Assembly (NCBI RefSeq): GCF_020169335.1
Contig: NZ_JAIEZN010000001.1
Span: 62,001 to 126,000, forward strand
DNA: 64,000 bases
Direction: 5' to 3'
From: Devosia aquimaris
GTDB taxonomy: Bacteria; Pseudomonadota; Alphaproteobacteria; Rhizobiales; Devosiaceae
This document shows, piece after piece, positions 36,831 to 45,664 of the stretch. A model generated the notes under the pieces. It was given only the letters and a program-made list of their open reading frames with translations. It was not told the origin of the DNA and searched no databases. The stretch's first letter is position 1. Every line of letters begins with the position of its first letter. Made by a program: the position numbers and the translations under genes.

Positions 36831-37001
36831 TTAGTTCTTGCCGATCGAACGGAAAGCGTCAGCGTCGATACCGAGAGACTTCAGATGCTTGGCCTTCGGC
36901 GAACGCCCGCCCTCGACGGCATGGGACACGGCAGCAGCGCTGCCGAACACTTCCACGAACGTGCCAAGGGTCGCAAAGAAAGACTTGCGGGGGGTGCTCA
37001 T
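36831..37001 (-). CDS. small conserved hypothetical protein
   Basis: A 56-residue protein, MSTPRKSFFATLGTFVEVFG at the start and a Lys/Arg-rich middle (GGRSPKAKHLKSLGID). The ATG is chosen for its GGAGG 8 bp upstream; a TTG five codons earlier overlaps that site. Short proteins of this type, with a hydrophobic first half and the LGIDADAFRSI ending, occur in related bacteria, from memory. The function is unknown. It is a single gene convergent to tctA. The 223 bp upstream of it (37002-37224) hold no gene that I can support. Confidence 0.7.
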   Translation of the reverse strand: MSTPRKSFFATLGTFVEVFGSAAAVSHAVEGGRSPKAKHLKSLGIDADAFRSIGKN

Positions 37002-37224
37002 AATCCAATCCTCCAAAGCTCCGGCCGGATTGCCGTACTGCTTTCATGCTTCGACAGATGGGCCTGAGCGCCGGCAAATACTAGGGGGTCATCAACAAGC
37101 CAGCTATGCGTTTGGTGCAAAACACTTCGCGCGCATGGCAAAATTCACCGGAAATAGGCAGTCAGTCTACGACTTCGGTCTTATCCATGCGCTTGTTGCA
37201 TGCCTGCAGCGTTCCAGAAGCGTC

Positions 37225-39690
37225 TCATGGCTTGGGGGAGACGATCTCGCCCCAGCTGTCGAGGAAGCGCTTGCGGCGCTGCTGGTCCAGCGACACCATC
37301 AGGGAAGGGCCCAGGCCAATCGGCTGGATCACGCCACGCCCCATGGCGGCGATGGCTTCGCTGGTCCACTGGCCATCGGCGCCATTCATCACCGAGCCCA
37401 GCGCGGTCGGGCCGGCAGCTACGGCCTGTCCGGCCGGCGACAAGGCGAAATCCACAAAGGCCTTGCCCAGCTCGGGGTAGGGCGCGTCGCGTGGGATCAG
37501 CATCGCCCGCGTCAGTACGAGTACATAATCGTCCGGAACGACGATTTCGATATTGGCTCCGCCCGCCTTGCGCCCGAAGGCATAGGACCCCAGCACATTA
37601 TAGCCCAGCGCCAGCGACCCATCGGCCACGCCATTGAGAATGGCCGGGCTCGAGCCGGAGAAGCGTGCATTCACCCGGCCGAAGGCCGCGGCCAGCCGCC
37701 AGAAGTTCGAGGAGATCAGCTGGTCCTGCGCTGCCAGCAGATAGCCCACGCCACTGAGCGCAATGTCATAGGTGGCAATCTTGCCGCGAAACCGCTCGGT
37801 CTGCGTCTCCAGCATTTCGGTGAGGGTCAGATGGGTGCGCGGCACCTCGTCTGCAGAAATCAGGTCCGGATTGTAGATGATCACTGCTGGCTCGAAGGTG
37901 AAGCCGAACACCTCGTTGCGCCAGTGCGCCCATTCGGGCAGGCCGCTCAGCCAGGGCGAGTCATAGGCCATCGCGTGGCCGTCATTGGCGAGCTTGATCA
38001 TCAGATCCGAGGCCGAGCTGATCAGCAGGTCCGGCTTTGGCGCCATGTCGCCGGCCAGAAACCGCTCATAAAGCGGCAGCGAGTCCGTTTCTTCGTAGAC
38101 CACCGTGATGTCGGGCCGCTGTGCCTGGAATGCGCTGATGATCTGGGCAAACAACGGCGTGTCGGTGACGCCGACAATGGTGAGCACGGCACCCGTCTCG
38201 CCATCGGGCGCCGGATAGCGGGTCGAGGCGGCATCCGCCGGTTGCGCCAGGGCCAGCACCAGGCAGATCACCACAGCGGAAAAGCTGCCCAGGGCCTTGC
38301 GCAATTGCTCCATGCGCGGCGTGCGGCCAACGGTCGGCAGGTCGATCTCCACCACCAGCCCACCACCCGCCCGGTCGAGCAGGCGCAATGCGCCCCTGTG
38401 TGCCTCGGCAACGCGCTTGACGATCGACAGCCCCAGGCCCGAGCCGGCCTTGCTACCACTGGCCGTGCCGCGCTTGAAGCGCTCCAGCACCTGGCTTTTC
38501 TCATCGTCGGCAATCCCGGGGCCATGGTCGCGCACGATAAAGGTCATCACGCCATCCGCCATCCGTCCGTCCAGCTCAACCGGCCCGTCCGAATAGACCA
38601 GGGCATTGTCCACCACATTGCGCACCATTTCGCGCAGCGCCACCCGGTCGCCACGGATCGATGCGGCGGCCGCCGCTTCGGGCAGCGTGCCGGCGAGCCG
38701 GCCTGCCTGCTCGGGGTCCAGCCGCTGCCGCACCTCTTCGACCACCGAACCAAAGACAGTGGTGTCGCTGTCCTGGTTTTCCAGCCGGTGTGAGATGGTC
38801 GCCTCCATCAGCAGCTGGCTCACCAACTGGCTGGCCTGCACCGCGCCCTGGTGAATGCGGCCCACGCGCCGCCGCAGCGCCTCTGGGTCCTGTTCGTCCA
38901 TGGCCACTTCGGCCTGCGCACGCAGCGACGCCAGGGGCGTGCGCACCTCATGGGCCGCCTCGGCCACTAGCCCGCTCACCCGCTCCATGGCGCTGCCCAG
39001 CCGGGCCATGAAGGCGTTGAGCCCGCCCACCAGCTGGCGCACCTCCACCGGCACGGGCACATCCACCGGGGACAGATCGTCCGGCGCGCGGCCCCGCAGC
39101 TCCTGTTCGAGCTGATAGAGCGGCGCGAACATGCGGCCGATGCCGAACCACACCAGCCCGATCGCCAACAGCGTCAGCGCCACCACCGGAACGATGGCGT
39201 TGGAGAGGATTTCCCCCGCCAGCGCCTCGCGCTCATTCTGTGTCTCGGCCACATGGATGGTGACCCAGGTGGCGTCGCCCCCCGAAGAGGTGAGCCGCCC
39301 GACGCTGGCCACGCGCACCAGCTCGCCGCGATAGAGCACATCGGCAAACACCGGTCCGGCCGACACCAGCTCCGGCAAGTCTGCCGACAGGTCTTCATAG
39401 CCGGTCACGGCCCGCCCGCCCGGTGTCTCCACGGCATAGAACACCCGGTCCCGCCCGGAGAACATGCCGAACGAGGCAAAGGGCAATTCCACCGTCACCG
39501 TGCCGTCTTCCACCTGCACGGCGCCGGCAATGGTCAGCGCAGAGGCGGCGAGCAACCGGTCAAAGGCGCGGTCGGCGGAGCGTTCGGCATAGTCGCGGAT
39601 GAACACGATCAGCACCACCGCTGCGGCCAGCAGCAGCACCAGCGCCAGCGCCACGATGCGCCGCCGGATGGAAAACGACCTAGCCGCCAT
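37225..39690 (-). CDS. TctE-type sensor histidine kinase fused to a periplasmic substrate-binding protein
   Basis: One continuous 821-residue frame. The kinase part has membrane segments at about 10-31 and 163-186 around a TctE-like periplasmic domain, HAMP to about 237, His247 in EAAHEVRTPLASL, an N box NVVDNAL (358-364), and DHGPG and GSGLGLSIVKR. After LPTVGRTPR a third hydrophobic segment (about 467-485) ends in QPADAAS, like a signal sequence. A binding-protein domain of the iron/polyamine type follows (about 495-821), with LLISSASDLMIKLANDGHAM and PAGQAVAA. The topology fits a periplasmic C-terminal domain. Internal Met460 has no clear ribosome site. It follows the regulator by 11 bp and faces tctCBA. 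Confidence 0.87.
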   Translation of the reverse strand: MAARSFSIRRRIVALALVLLLAAAVVLIVFIRDYAERSADRAFDRLLAASALTIAGAVQVEDGTVTVELPFASFGMFSGRDRVFYAVETPGGRAVTGYEDLSADLPELVSAGPVFADVLYRGELVRVASVGRLTSSGGDATWVTIHVAETQNEREALAGEILSNAIVPVVALTLLAIGLVWFGIGRMFAPLYQLEQELRGRAPDDLSPVDVPVPVEVRQLVGGLNAFMARLGSAMERVSGLVAEAAHEVRTPLASLRAQAEVAMDEQDPEALRRRVGRIHQGAVQASQLVSQLLMEATISHRLENQDSDTTVFGSVVEEVRQRLDPEQAGRLAGTLPEAAAAASIRGDRVALREMVRNVVDNALVYSDGPVELDGRMADGVMTFIVRDHGPGIADDEKSQVLERFKRGTASGSKAGSGLGLSIVKRVAEAHRGALRLLDRAGGGLVVEIDLPTVGRTPRMEQLRKALGSFSAVVICLVLALAQPADAASTRYPAPDGETGAVLTIVGVTDTPLFAQIISAFQAQRPDITVVYEETDSLPLYERFLAGDMAPKPDLLISSASDLMIKLANDGHAMAYDSPWLSGLPEWAHWRNEVFGFTFEPAVIIYNPDLISADEVPRTHLTLTEMLETQTERFRGKIATYDIALSGVGYLLAAQDQLISSNFWRLAAAFGRVNARFSGSSPAILNGVADGSLALGYNVLGSYAFGRKAGGANIEIVVPDDYVLVLTRAMLIPRDAPYPELGKAFVDFALSPAGQAVAAGPTALGSVMNGADGQWTSEAIAAMGRGVIQPIGLGPSLMVSLDQQRRKRFLDSWGEIVSPKP

Positions 39691-39701
39691 GCCGTGCTGC
39701 C

Positions 39702-40373
39702 CTAGCCATTTGGCAGCCGCACCACATAGCCGACGCCGCGCACCGTGCCGATCTCGATACTGGCCGGCTCGAGCTTCTTGCGCAGCCGCGAGATATGCAG
39801 CTCCAGCGCATTGACCGACACCGCCTCGTCAAAATTGAACAGCTGGTTCATCAGCCGCTCCTTGGGCACGACCTTGCCGGCGTGGGTCACCAGGATTTCC
39901 AGCAGCCGGAATTCGCGACGCCCCAGCTCCAGCGAGCGCCCGCCCACGCTGGCATTGAGCCCGGCCAGGTCCATTTCGAGGTTTCCCGCCGACAGCGTGC
40001 TGCTGGTCTGTCCCCCGGTGCGCCGGATCAGGGCGCGCAGCCGCGCCTCCAGCTCGCGCAGGTCAAACGGCTTGACCAGATAGTCATCCGCGCCCAGGTC
40101 GAGCAGGCTCACCTTGTCGTCGATTTCCGAGCGGGCGGTAATGACCAGGATGGGGGCAGTAAACTTGCGCCGGCGGAGCTCGGCAATCAGTCCGATACCG
40201 TCGCGGTTGGGCAGCATCAGGTCGAGCGCGACCGCGTCGAAATCATCGCCTTCGGCGGCATGCACCACCTCATTGCCATCGCGCACCCATTCCACCGAGT
40301 GGCCGGCGCTGCGCAGGCGCTTTTCAATCGCCTCACCGAGGTCTTCGTTGTCTTCGACCAACAATATGCGCAT
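39702..40373 (-). CDS. OmpR-family response regulator (TctD-like)
   Basis: A 223-residue regulator paired with the downstream kinase. The receiver has acidic residues at 7-9 (EDNED), phospho-acceptor Asp in ALDLMLPNRDG (about 52), Lys in LVKPFDLRELEAR, and a winged-helix domain from about 128. The TctD/QseB branch is suggested by VDSLLDLGADDYLVKPFDL-type spacing. Its natural target is the tctCBA operon that ends 3.6 kb away on the other strand; this is inferred by analogy with Salmonella tctDE. Confidence 0.92.
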   Translation of the reverse strand: MRILLVEDNEDLGEAIEKRLRSAGHSVEWVRDGNEVVHAAEGDDFDAVALDLMLPNRDGIGLIAELRRRKFTAPILVITARSEIDDKVSLLDLGADDYLVKPFDLRELEARLRALIRRTGGQTSSTLSAGNLEMDLAGLNASVGGRSLELGRREFRLLEILVTHAGKVVPKERLMNQLFNFDEAVSVNALELHISRLRKKLEPASIEIGTVRGVGYVVRLPNG

Positions 40374-40423
40374 GGCAGCCAGCTTCTCCCCGGCTGCACA
40401 TTAGGGTGTGATGATCGTCCTGT

Positions 40424-40591
40424 CTAAAGGAGACTGGTCATCACCGTTGCGGCCACGGCCACGATGCAGAAGCCGGCCACCCCGGCCGCCATCAGCATCA
40501 TCTGAATGTGGTGCAACTGACCGGCCCGGCTGGCGCGGGCCCGGGCAATTTCGAAGGTCTCGGCGGCTTTGTTCGTTGCAAGCTGCGGCAT
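40424..40591 (-). CDS. tiny single-span membrane protein
   Basis: A 55-residue frame: MPQLATNKAAETFEIARARA, then an amphipathic stretch and a hydrophobic helix (about 31-52, MMLMAAGVAGFCIVAVAATV) to the end. AGGGGA lies 9 bp upstream of the ATG. It is 50 bp upstream of the TctD-like gene in the same direction and could be its leader gene. The composition (charged helix followed by a membrane segment) is what a real small membrane protein shows. I do not recognise a family. Confidence 0.5.
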   Translation of the reverse strand: MPQLATNKAAETFEIARARASRAGQLHHIQMMLMAAGVAGFCIVAVAATVMTSLL

Positions 40592-40805
40592 GTCCCATCA
40601 TCCCCTGGTGTGCCGATCCCTTGGGGTCGGCTCTGCCATTGGGTCGCCGCATTGCGCTGTTCTTACCCGCCTTCAAAGGTAATCCCGTCGCCCCTCGGCA
40701 CGAATGTGAACCTGCAATCGCGGTTAATTTACATAAAATTCCCTTCGCCTGAATCTTGTATGGAAGATGATTGATTCCGCCTTCGGATCATGGCAAGAAC
40801 GCTCC

Positions 40806-42212
40806 ATGACACATCTGCATCCAGACCGCCTTCTCCCCGCCTCCGAGCCCGCGCGCAGCATCGCGCGTGACCTCTATGCAGAGGTTGCCGACCTGCCGCT
40901 GATCAGCCCGCACGGGCACACCGATCCGGCCTGGTTTGCCAACAACACGCGCTTTTCTGATCCGGCGACGCTGTTCCTGACGCCCGATCATTATGTGCTG
41001 CGCATGCTGCGCAGCCGCGGGCTGAGCTATGACGACCTGGGCGTGCCGCGCAAGGATGGCCAGCCTGTCGCCAAGGGGCGCGATGCCTGGCGCCTGTTCG
41101 CCGCCAATTACTACCTGTTCGCTGGCACGCCTTCAAAGACCTGGATCGACCATTCGCTGAAATGGGCCTTTGGCATCGACCAGGAACTGAGCGCCGAGAC
41201 CGCCGACGCCATCTATGATCGCATTGACGCAGCGCTGGCGACGCCTGACCTTCTGCCGCGTGCCTTGCTGGATCGGGCTCGCGTTGAAGTCATCGCCACC
41301 ACCGAATTCGCTCTCGACACTCTGCCGCATCACCAGAAGATGCTGGCCGACGGCTATATCGGTCGTGTCCGCACCACCTATCGTCCCGACGATGTGACCA
41401 ATCCGGACCGGGCAGGGTTGCCCGAGCGTCTGCTCAAGTTTGGCGAACTGACCGGCGAGGACGTTTCGAGCTGGAATGGCCTGATCAACGCCCATCGCAT
41501 CCGGCGCGAGTATTTCCGCAAATACGGCGCCGTCGCCACCGACCACGGCATGCCCACCGCCAACACCGCCGATCTGCCGATGGTGGAAAAGCAGGCGCTG
41601 CTGGATCGTGTCCTGGCCGGCACTCAGTCCTTCGCGGACAATGATCTGTTCCGGGCGCAGATGATGACAGAAATGGCGCTTCTGGCCTGCGAAGACGGCA
41701 TGGTCATGCAGCTCCATGCCGGTGCCCGCCGCAATACCGATCCGCAGCTGATGGCCGAGCGCGGCGCTGACCTCGGCGCCGATATTCCGGGCACAACGGA
41801 TTATGTGACGGGCCTGTCGGCGCTGTTGGCGCGTTGCGGCAATCACCCCAATTTCCGCCTGCTGATGTTCACGCTGGACGAGACCAACTATGCGCGCGAA
41901 CTGGCGCCCATGGCCGGCTTCTGGCCCAGCCTGATGATCGGGCCGCCCTGGTGGTTCCATGACAGCCCGCAGGGCATTCGCCGCTATCTCGACCAGGTGG
42001 TCGAAAGCGCCGGCTTCTACAATCTGGCCGGGTTCAATGACGACACCCGTGCTCTGCTGTCCATTCCGGCGCGCCACGATGTCTGGCGCCGCGAAGTCGC
42101 TGGTTTCCTGGGGCGCTGGGTCGGCGAGAACCGCCTGACGCGGTCGACCGCATCCGAAATTGCGCGCCACCTGAGCTACCAGGCAGCCAAGGATGCCTAC
42201 CGGATCAGCTGA
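40806..42212 (+). CDS. uxaC: glucuronate isomerase
   Basis: Converts D-glucuronate to D-fructuronate and D-galacturonate to D-tagaturonate, the entry step of hexuronate catabolism. The 468-residue length is normal (start at MTHLHPDRLL; the frame opens 39 bp earlier without a better site). Landmarks are DLPLISPHGHTDPAWFANN, with the His-x-His metal site, and GPPWWFHDSPQGIRRYLD. No other uxa/uxu gene is in the window, so the rest of the pathway must be elsewhere. Confidence 0.97.
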   Translation: MTHLHPDRLLPASEPARSIARDLYAEVADLPLISPHGHTDPAWFANNTRFSDPATLFLTPDHYVLRMLRSRGLSYDDLGVPRKDGQPVAKGRDAWRLFAANYYLFAGTPSKTWIDHSLKWAFGIDQELSAETADAIYDRIDAALATPDLLPRALLDRARVEVIATTEFALDTLPHHQKMLADGYIGRVRTTYRPDDVTNPDRAGLPERLLKFGELTGEDVSSWNGLINAHRIRREYFRKYGAVATDHGMPTANTADLPMVEKQALLDRVLAGTQSFADNDLFRAQMMTEMALLACEDGMVMQLHAGARRNTDPQLMAERGADLGADIPGTTDYVTGLSALLARCGNHPNFRLLMFTLDETNYARELAPMAGFWPSLMIGPPWWFHDSPQGIRRYLDQVVESAGFYNLAGFNDDTRALLSIPARHDVWRREVAGFLGRWVGENRLTRSTASEIARHLSYQAAKDAYRIS

Positions 42213-42217
42213 TCCGG
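42200..42217. repeat. 18-bp perfect palindrome spanning the uxaC stop
   Basis: CCGGATCAGCTGATCCGG is an exact palindrome with the uxaC TGA in its centre. A second short stem (AGCGGCG...CGCCGCT) follows at 42227-42248. With no T run these may form a weak 3'-end structure of the uxaC mRNA. Confidence 0.35.
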
Positions 42218-42255
42218 CTCCGGGGCAGCGGCGTCGCAGGGCGCCGCTCCCAAAA

Positions 42256-42420
42256 CTATCGCGACTTGACCATCACCGCGATCAGCAGCACCAGGCCGGT
42301 GAGCAGCAGCACACAGAGCCCGCCCAGGCCATTGCCGATCTGGCGCAAGATGCCCGGTCTGGTGATGTCGGGCGCGGCCGTCGGGGCCAGCAGACCATTC
42401 TCAACGCGCTCATGCAGCAT
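42256..42420 (-). CDS. small single-span membrane protein
   Basis: A 54-residue protein, MLHERVENGLLAPTAAPDIT followed by a Gly-rich turn and a hydrophobic helix (about 31-50, GGLCVLLLTGLVLLIAVM) with a short VKSR end. GAGGAG is 8 bp upstream of the ATG, the strongest reason for this start. It is convergent to uxaC. No family is recognised, and the role is unknown. The 216 bp between it and the next gene hold only the two divergent promoters. Confidence 0.6.
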   Translation of the reverse strand: MLHERVENGLLAPTAAPDITRPGILRQIGNGLGGLCVLLLTGLVLLIAVMVKSR

Positions 42421-42636
42421 GGAACACTCCTCCTCGAGGGTTCGCCGTTTGCATGCCGCAAGTCTAGCGCGCCAGACCCTAAACAAGACCTTGCAGCCAC
42501 CGACTTTGTTTCGACAGGGTTGCTATTGTGTCAAATTGTCGGCTTTGCGCTGCGGCCTGCCTCTGTGTAATCAACATTGCCGGGCATGGCTTTGTCTCCG
42601 GTACACGCCGGCTCACCCTTCTGCTCTAATGGGCCC

Positions 42637-43488
42637 ATGATGAATCAGTCGCCTGCCGAAACCGCTCTCAGCCGCGCCATGATCCGCTGGTCGTTGACCA
42701 AGGCAACGCCTGTCGCCGAAACGCACACCAGCTGGATATTCCGCGTCGAGCAGAACGGGCGCAACTACGCGGCCATCAAGATCCTCAAGCCGGAAACCGC
42801 AGCCGAGGAACGGCGCGGCTCATTGCTGCTCAACTGGTATCAGGGCGAAGGTGCGGCAACGGTCTTTGACATGCACGGCGACACGCTGTTCATGGAATGG
42901 CTCGATGGCGGCACGCTGGGGGAGCCAGCCCGCGCCGGGCGTGATGACGAAGCGACCATCGCCATCAGCACCGTCGTGGCCAATCTGCATCGTCCGCGGG
43001 CCGATGCCCCTGAGGACCTGATCGGCCTGCGCGAGCACTTTGCCGCGCTCTTTGCCACCGATGTGCGGGTCTGGCCGCACACCGCCCGTGACCTTTATGC
43101 CCGCGCCTGCGGCATTGCGCTCAAGCTGTTCGACCGCCCCTCGGCGGCCATCCCGCTGCATGGCGATCTGCATCACGACAATATCCTGGCCTCCGACCGC
43201 GGCTGGCTGGCCATTGATCCCAAGGGGCTCATTGGCGACCCCGCCTATGAACTGGCCAATGTCTATCGCAACCCGGCGGGCGCCACGGCGCTGGCCGCCA
43301 ATCCGCGCCGCATCGCAGCCCTTACCGATGCCTTCGAGAGCCGCCTCGGCTACAACCGCAAGCGCGTTCTGGGCTGGGCCGCGGCCCATTCGGCGCTGGC
43401 GGCCTGCTGGGATTTGGCTGAGGGCAATCCGATTGCCACCGATCTCGCCGTCCTGCCGCTCTTGCTCAGCGCCTATGATCAGGCCTGA
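42637..43488 (+). CDS. APH(6)/streptomycin-kinase-like phosphotransferase
   Basis: A 283-residue kinase of the aminoglycoside/hydroxyurea phosphotransferase family. It has the Brenner motif HGDLHHDNIL (about 173-182) with catalytic Asp, and the metal site IDPKGLIGDPAYELAN (about 191-206), the pattern seen in StrB/APH(6) enzymes. The nucleotide-binding Lys is probably in YAAIKILKP (about 50). It could inactivate streptomycin or phosphorylate another small molecule. Chromosomal members often have no proven resistance role. Start: ATG ATG at 42637/42640. Confidence 0.85.
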   Translation: MMNQSPAETALSRAMIRWSLTKATPVAETHTSWIFRVEQNGRNYAAIKILKPETAAEERRGSLLLNWYQGEGAATVFDMHGDTLFMEWLDGGTLGEPARAGRDDEATIAISTVVANLHRPRADAPEDLIGLREHFAALFATDVRVWPHTARDLYARACGIALKLFDRPSAAIPLHGDLHHDNILASDRGWLAIDPKGLIGDPAYELANVYRNPAGATALAANPRRIAALTDAFESRLGYNRKRVLGWAAAHSALAACWDLAEGNPIATDLAVLPLLLSAYDQA

Positions 43489-43590
43489 TGCCTGCTGCCC
43501 GGACGCAAGCGATCAGGGCCGCGTGAGCGGCATGGACAGGCCGGCTGCTGACGCGATATCGATGGCGCAAGCCCACGCAGGATTGGTTCG

Positions 43591-44097
43591 ATGATGGCTC
43601 TGCCGCGACGCAGTTTTCTCTTCTTGGGCGCCGCCGCTGCGCTCTCGGCCTGTTCGGCCACCATTCCGGTGCTGCCCAAGACGGCCAATTCGCCCGAAAA
43701 CCTTACCGACGAGGAAATCCTGGCCGACATCAACGCCGTGCGCCGCGCCAATGGCGCCCCGGCCTGGGCCTATAATGTCGCCCTGGAGAATGCGGCCCGC
43801 TCCCAGGCCCGCCTGATGGCCAGCAAGGAGACCATGAGCCACAACCTCGGCGTCACCCTGCGCGAACGCGTCACCGCCGCCGGCTATTTTGGCGCTGTCG
43901 GCGAAAATGTGGCCAAGGGCTATCGCGACCTGCCAGGCGCCATCCAGGGCTGGATGGAATCGCCCGGCCACCGCTCCACCCTTCTCAATGACAAATTCGT
44001 CGAGTTCGGCCTCGCCGCCGCCCGCAGCAAAAGCGGCAAGGTCTATTGGGCGATGATCGCCGGCGGCAGCTTCACCGCCTGGCTCCGTCCAGCCTGA
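43591..44097 (+). CDS. CAP-domain (SCP/PR-1-like) lipoprotein
   Basis: A 168-residue secreted lipoprotein. A signal with RRSFLFLGAAAALSAC (lipobox LSAC, Cys21) is followed by a compact CAP domain (about 40-160) with MSHNLG, GENVAKGY and WMESPGHRSTLLN, including the conserved His and Glu of the family cavity. The role in bacteria is not settled; envelope-associated hydrolase or binding functions are proposed. It ends 4 bp from the convergent glpK. Confidence 0.9.
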   Translation: MMALPRRSFLFLGAAAALSACSATIPVLPKTANSPENLTDEEILADINAVRRANGAPAWAYNVALENAARSQARLMASKETMSHNLGVTLRERVTAAGYFGAVGENVAKGYRDLPGAIQGWMESPGHRSTLLNDKFVEFGLAAARSKSGKVYWAMIAGGSFTAWLRPA

Positions 44098-44101
44098 CGT
44101 C

Positions 44102-45589
44102 CTAGCGCGTCGTCAGCGTCCGCTGCACCGCGTCGCTCCACCCCGCGAGCTTGGCCTTGCGCGTCGTTGAATCCATCTTGGGCGTGAATTGCTTGTCGAG
44201 CGCCCAGGTGGCCGCGAACTCGCTCATGTTCGGCCAGACACCGGCCTTTGAGCCGGCCAGCCAGGCGGCACCCAGGGCCGTGGTCTCGAGGATTTTGGGC
44301 CGGTCCACCGGCGCGTCCAGCACATCGGCGAGGAACTGCATGGTCCAGTCAGATGCCACCATGCCGCCGTCGACGCGCAGCACGGTTTCCCCGCTGTCGG
44401 TCCAGTCCTTGTGCATGGCGTCCAGCAGGTCGCGCGTCTGGTAGCACACCGCCTCTAGCGCCGCCTTGGCGATCTCGGCCGGGCCCGAATTGCGCGTCAG
44501 CCCATAGATGGCCCCGCGCGCTTCGGCATCCCACCAGGGCGCGCCCAGGCCCACAAAGGCTGGCACCATATAGACATTCTGGCTGGGGTCGGCGCTTTCG
44601 GCCAATGGCCCGGTTTCGCTGGCATACTTGACGAGCTTGAGTCCGTCGCGGATCCACTGCACGGCCGCGCCGGCAATAAAGATCGAGCCTTCCAGCGCAT
44701 AGGTCGTCTCGCCATCCAGCCGATAGGCAATGGTCGACAGCAGTCGGTTCTGGCTGTGCACCCTCTCTGTGCCGGTGTTGAGCAGGGCAAAGCACCCCGT
44801 GCCATAGGTGGATTTGAGCATGCCAGGCTCAAAGCAGGCCTGGCCGATGGTCGCCGCATGCTGGTCGCCCGCCACGCCCAGGATGGGCACGGCCGCGCCG
44901 AACAGGCTCTCATCGGTCACGCCAAAATCGTCCGCGCAGTCCTTCACCTCGGGCAGGATGGCCGCCGGCACCTCGAACAACGCGAGCAGGTCTTTGTCCC
45001 ACTGGTTGCTGCCGATATCGAACAGCAGCGTGCGCCCCGCATTGGTGGCGTCGGTCACATGCTGCTTGCCCCCGGTCAGCCGCCAGATGAGAAAGCTGTC
45101 GATTGTGCCAAAGGCCAGTTCGCCCGCCTCCGCCCGCGCCCGCGCGCCATCGACAGTGTCGAGCAGCCACTTGACCTTGGTGCCGGAAAAATAAGGGTCG
45201 AGCAGCAGGCCGGTCTTCTCGGTGACCATGCCCTCCTTGCCGTCGGCCTTGAGATCAGCGCAATAGGCGGCGGTGCGCCGGTCCTGCCAGACGATGGCAT
45301 TGTGGATGGGCTTGCCACTTTTCCTGTCCCAGATCAGCGTGGTCTCGCGCTGGTTGGTAATGCCGATCGCCGCAATGGCGCTGGCCTTGATTCCCGCATC
45401 GGCAATGGCGGTCTTGATCGACCACAGCACACTCTCCCAGATCGCCTCGGGGTCGTGCTCCACCCAGCCGTCCTGCGGGAAGATCTGCGGGAATTCCTTC
45501 TGACCAACGCCAGCGATGGACCGGTCCTTGTTGAATACGATCGCCCGGCTTGAGGTCGTGCCCTGGTCGATGGCCAGAATATAGGTCAT
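44102..45589 (-). CDS. glpK: glycerol kinase
   Basis: Phosphorylates glycerol to sn-glycerol 3-phosphate with ATP. The 495-residue length is normal from [19 protein letters not shown], preceded by GGGAGGA. The FGGY signatures [15 protein letters not shown] (about 75) and the later [20 protein letters not shown] and [13 protein letters not shown] are complete. It is transcribed with the upstream glpD, 75 bp away, forming a glycerol unit. No glpF or glpR is present in the window. Confidence 0.97.
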   Translation of the reverse strand: MTYILAIDQGTTSSRAIVFNKDRSIAGVGQKEFPQIFPQDGWVEHDPEAIWESVLWSIKTAIADAGIKASAIAAIGITNQRETTLIWDRKSGKPIHNAIVWQDRRTAAYCADLKADGKEGMVTEKTGLLLDPYFSGTKVKWLLDTVDGARARAEAGELAFGTIDSFLIWRLTGGKQHVTDATNAGRTLLFDIGSNQWDKDLLALFEVPAAILPEVKDCADDFGVTDESLFGAAVPILGVAGDQHAATIGQACFEPGMLKSTYGTGCFALLNTGTERVHSQNRLLSTIAYRLDGETTYALEGSIFIAGAAVQWIRDGLKLVKYASETGPLAESADPSQNVYMVPAFVGLGAPWWDAEARGAIYGLTRNSGPAEIAKAALEAVCYQTRDLLDAMHKDWTDSGETVLRVDGGMVASDWTMQFLADVLDAPVDRPKILETTALGAAWLAGSKAGVWPNMSEFAATWALDKQFTPKMDSTTRKAKLAGWSDAVQRTLTTR

Positions 45590-45664
45590 GCAATCCTCCC
45601 TGAACCGTTCACCGGTCTCTGCGTGGTCCACCCGCCCCTTGTGAGGCGGGTGCAAAAGACGGGC

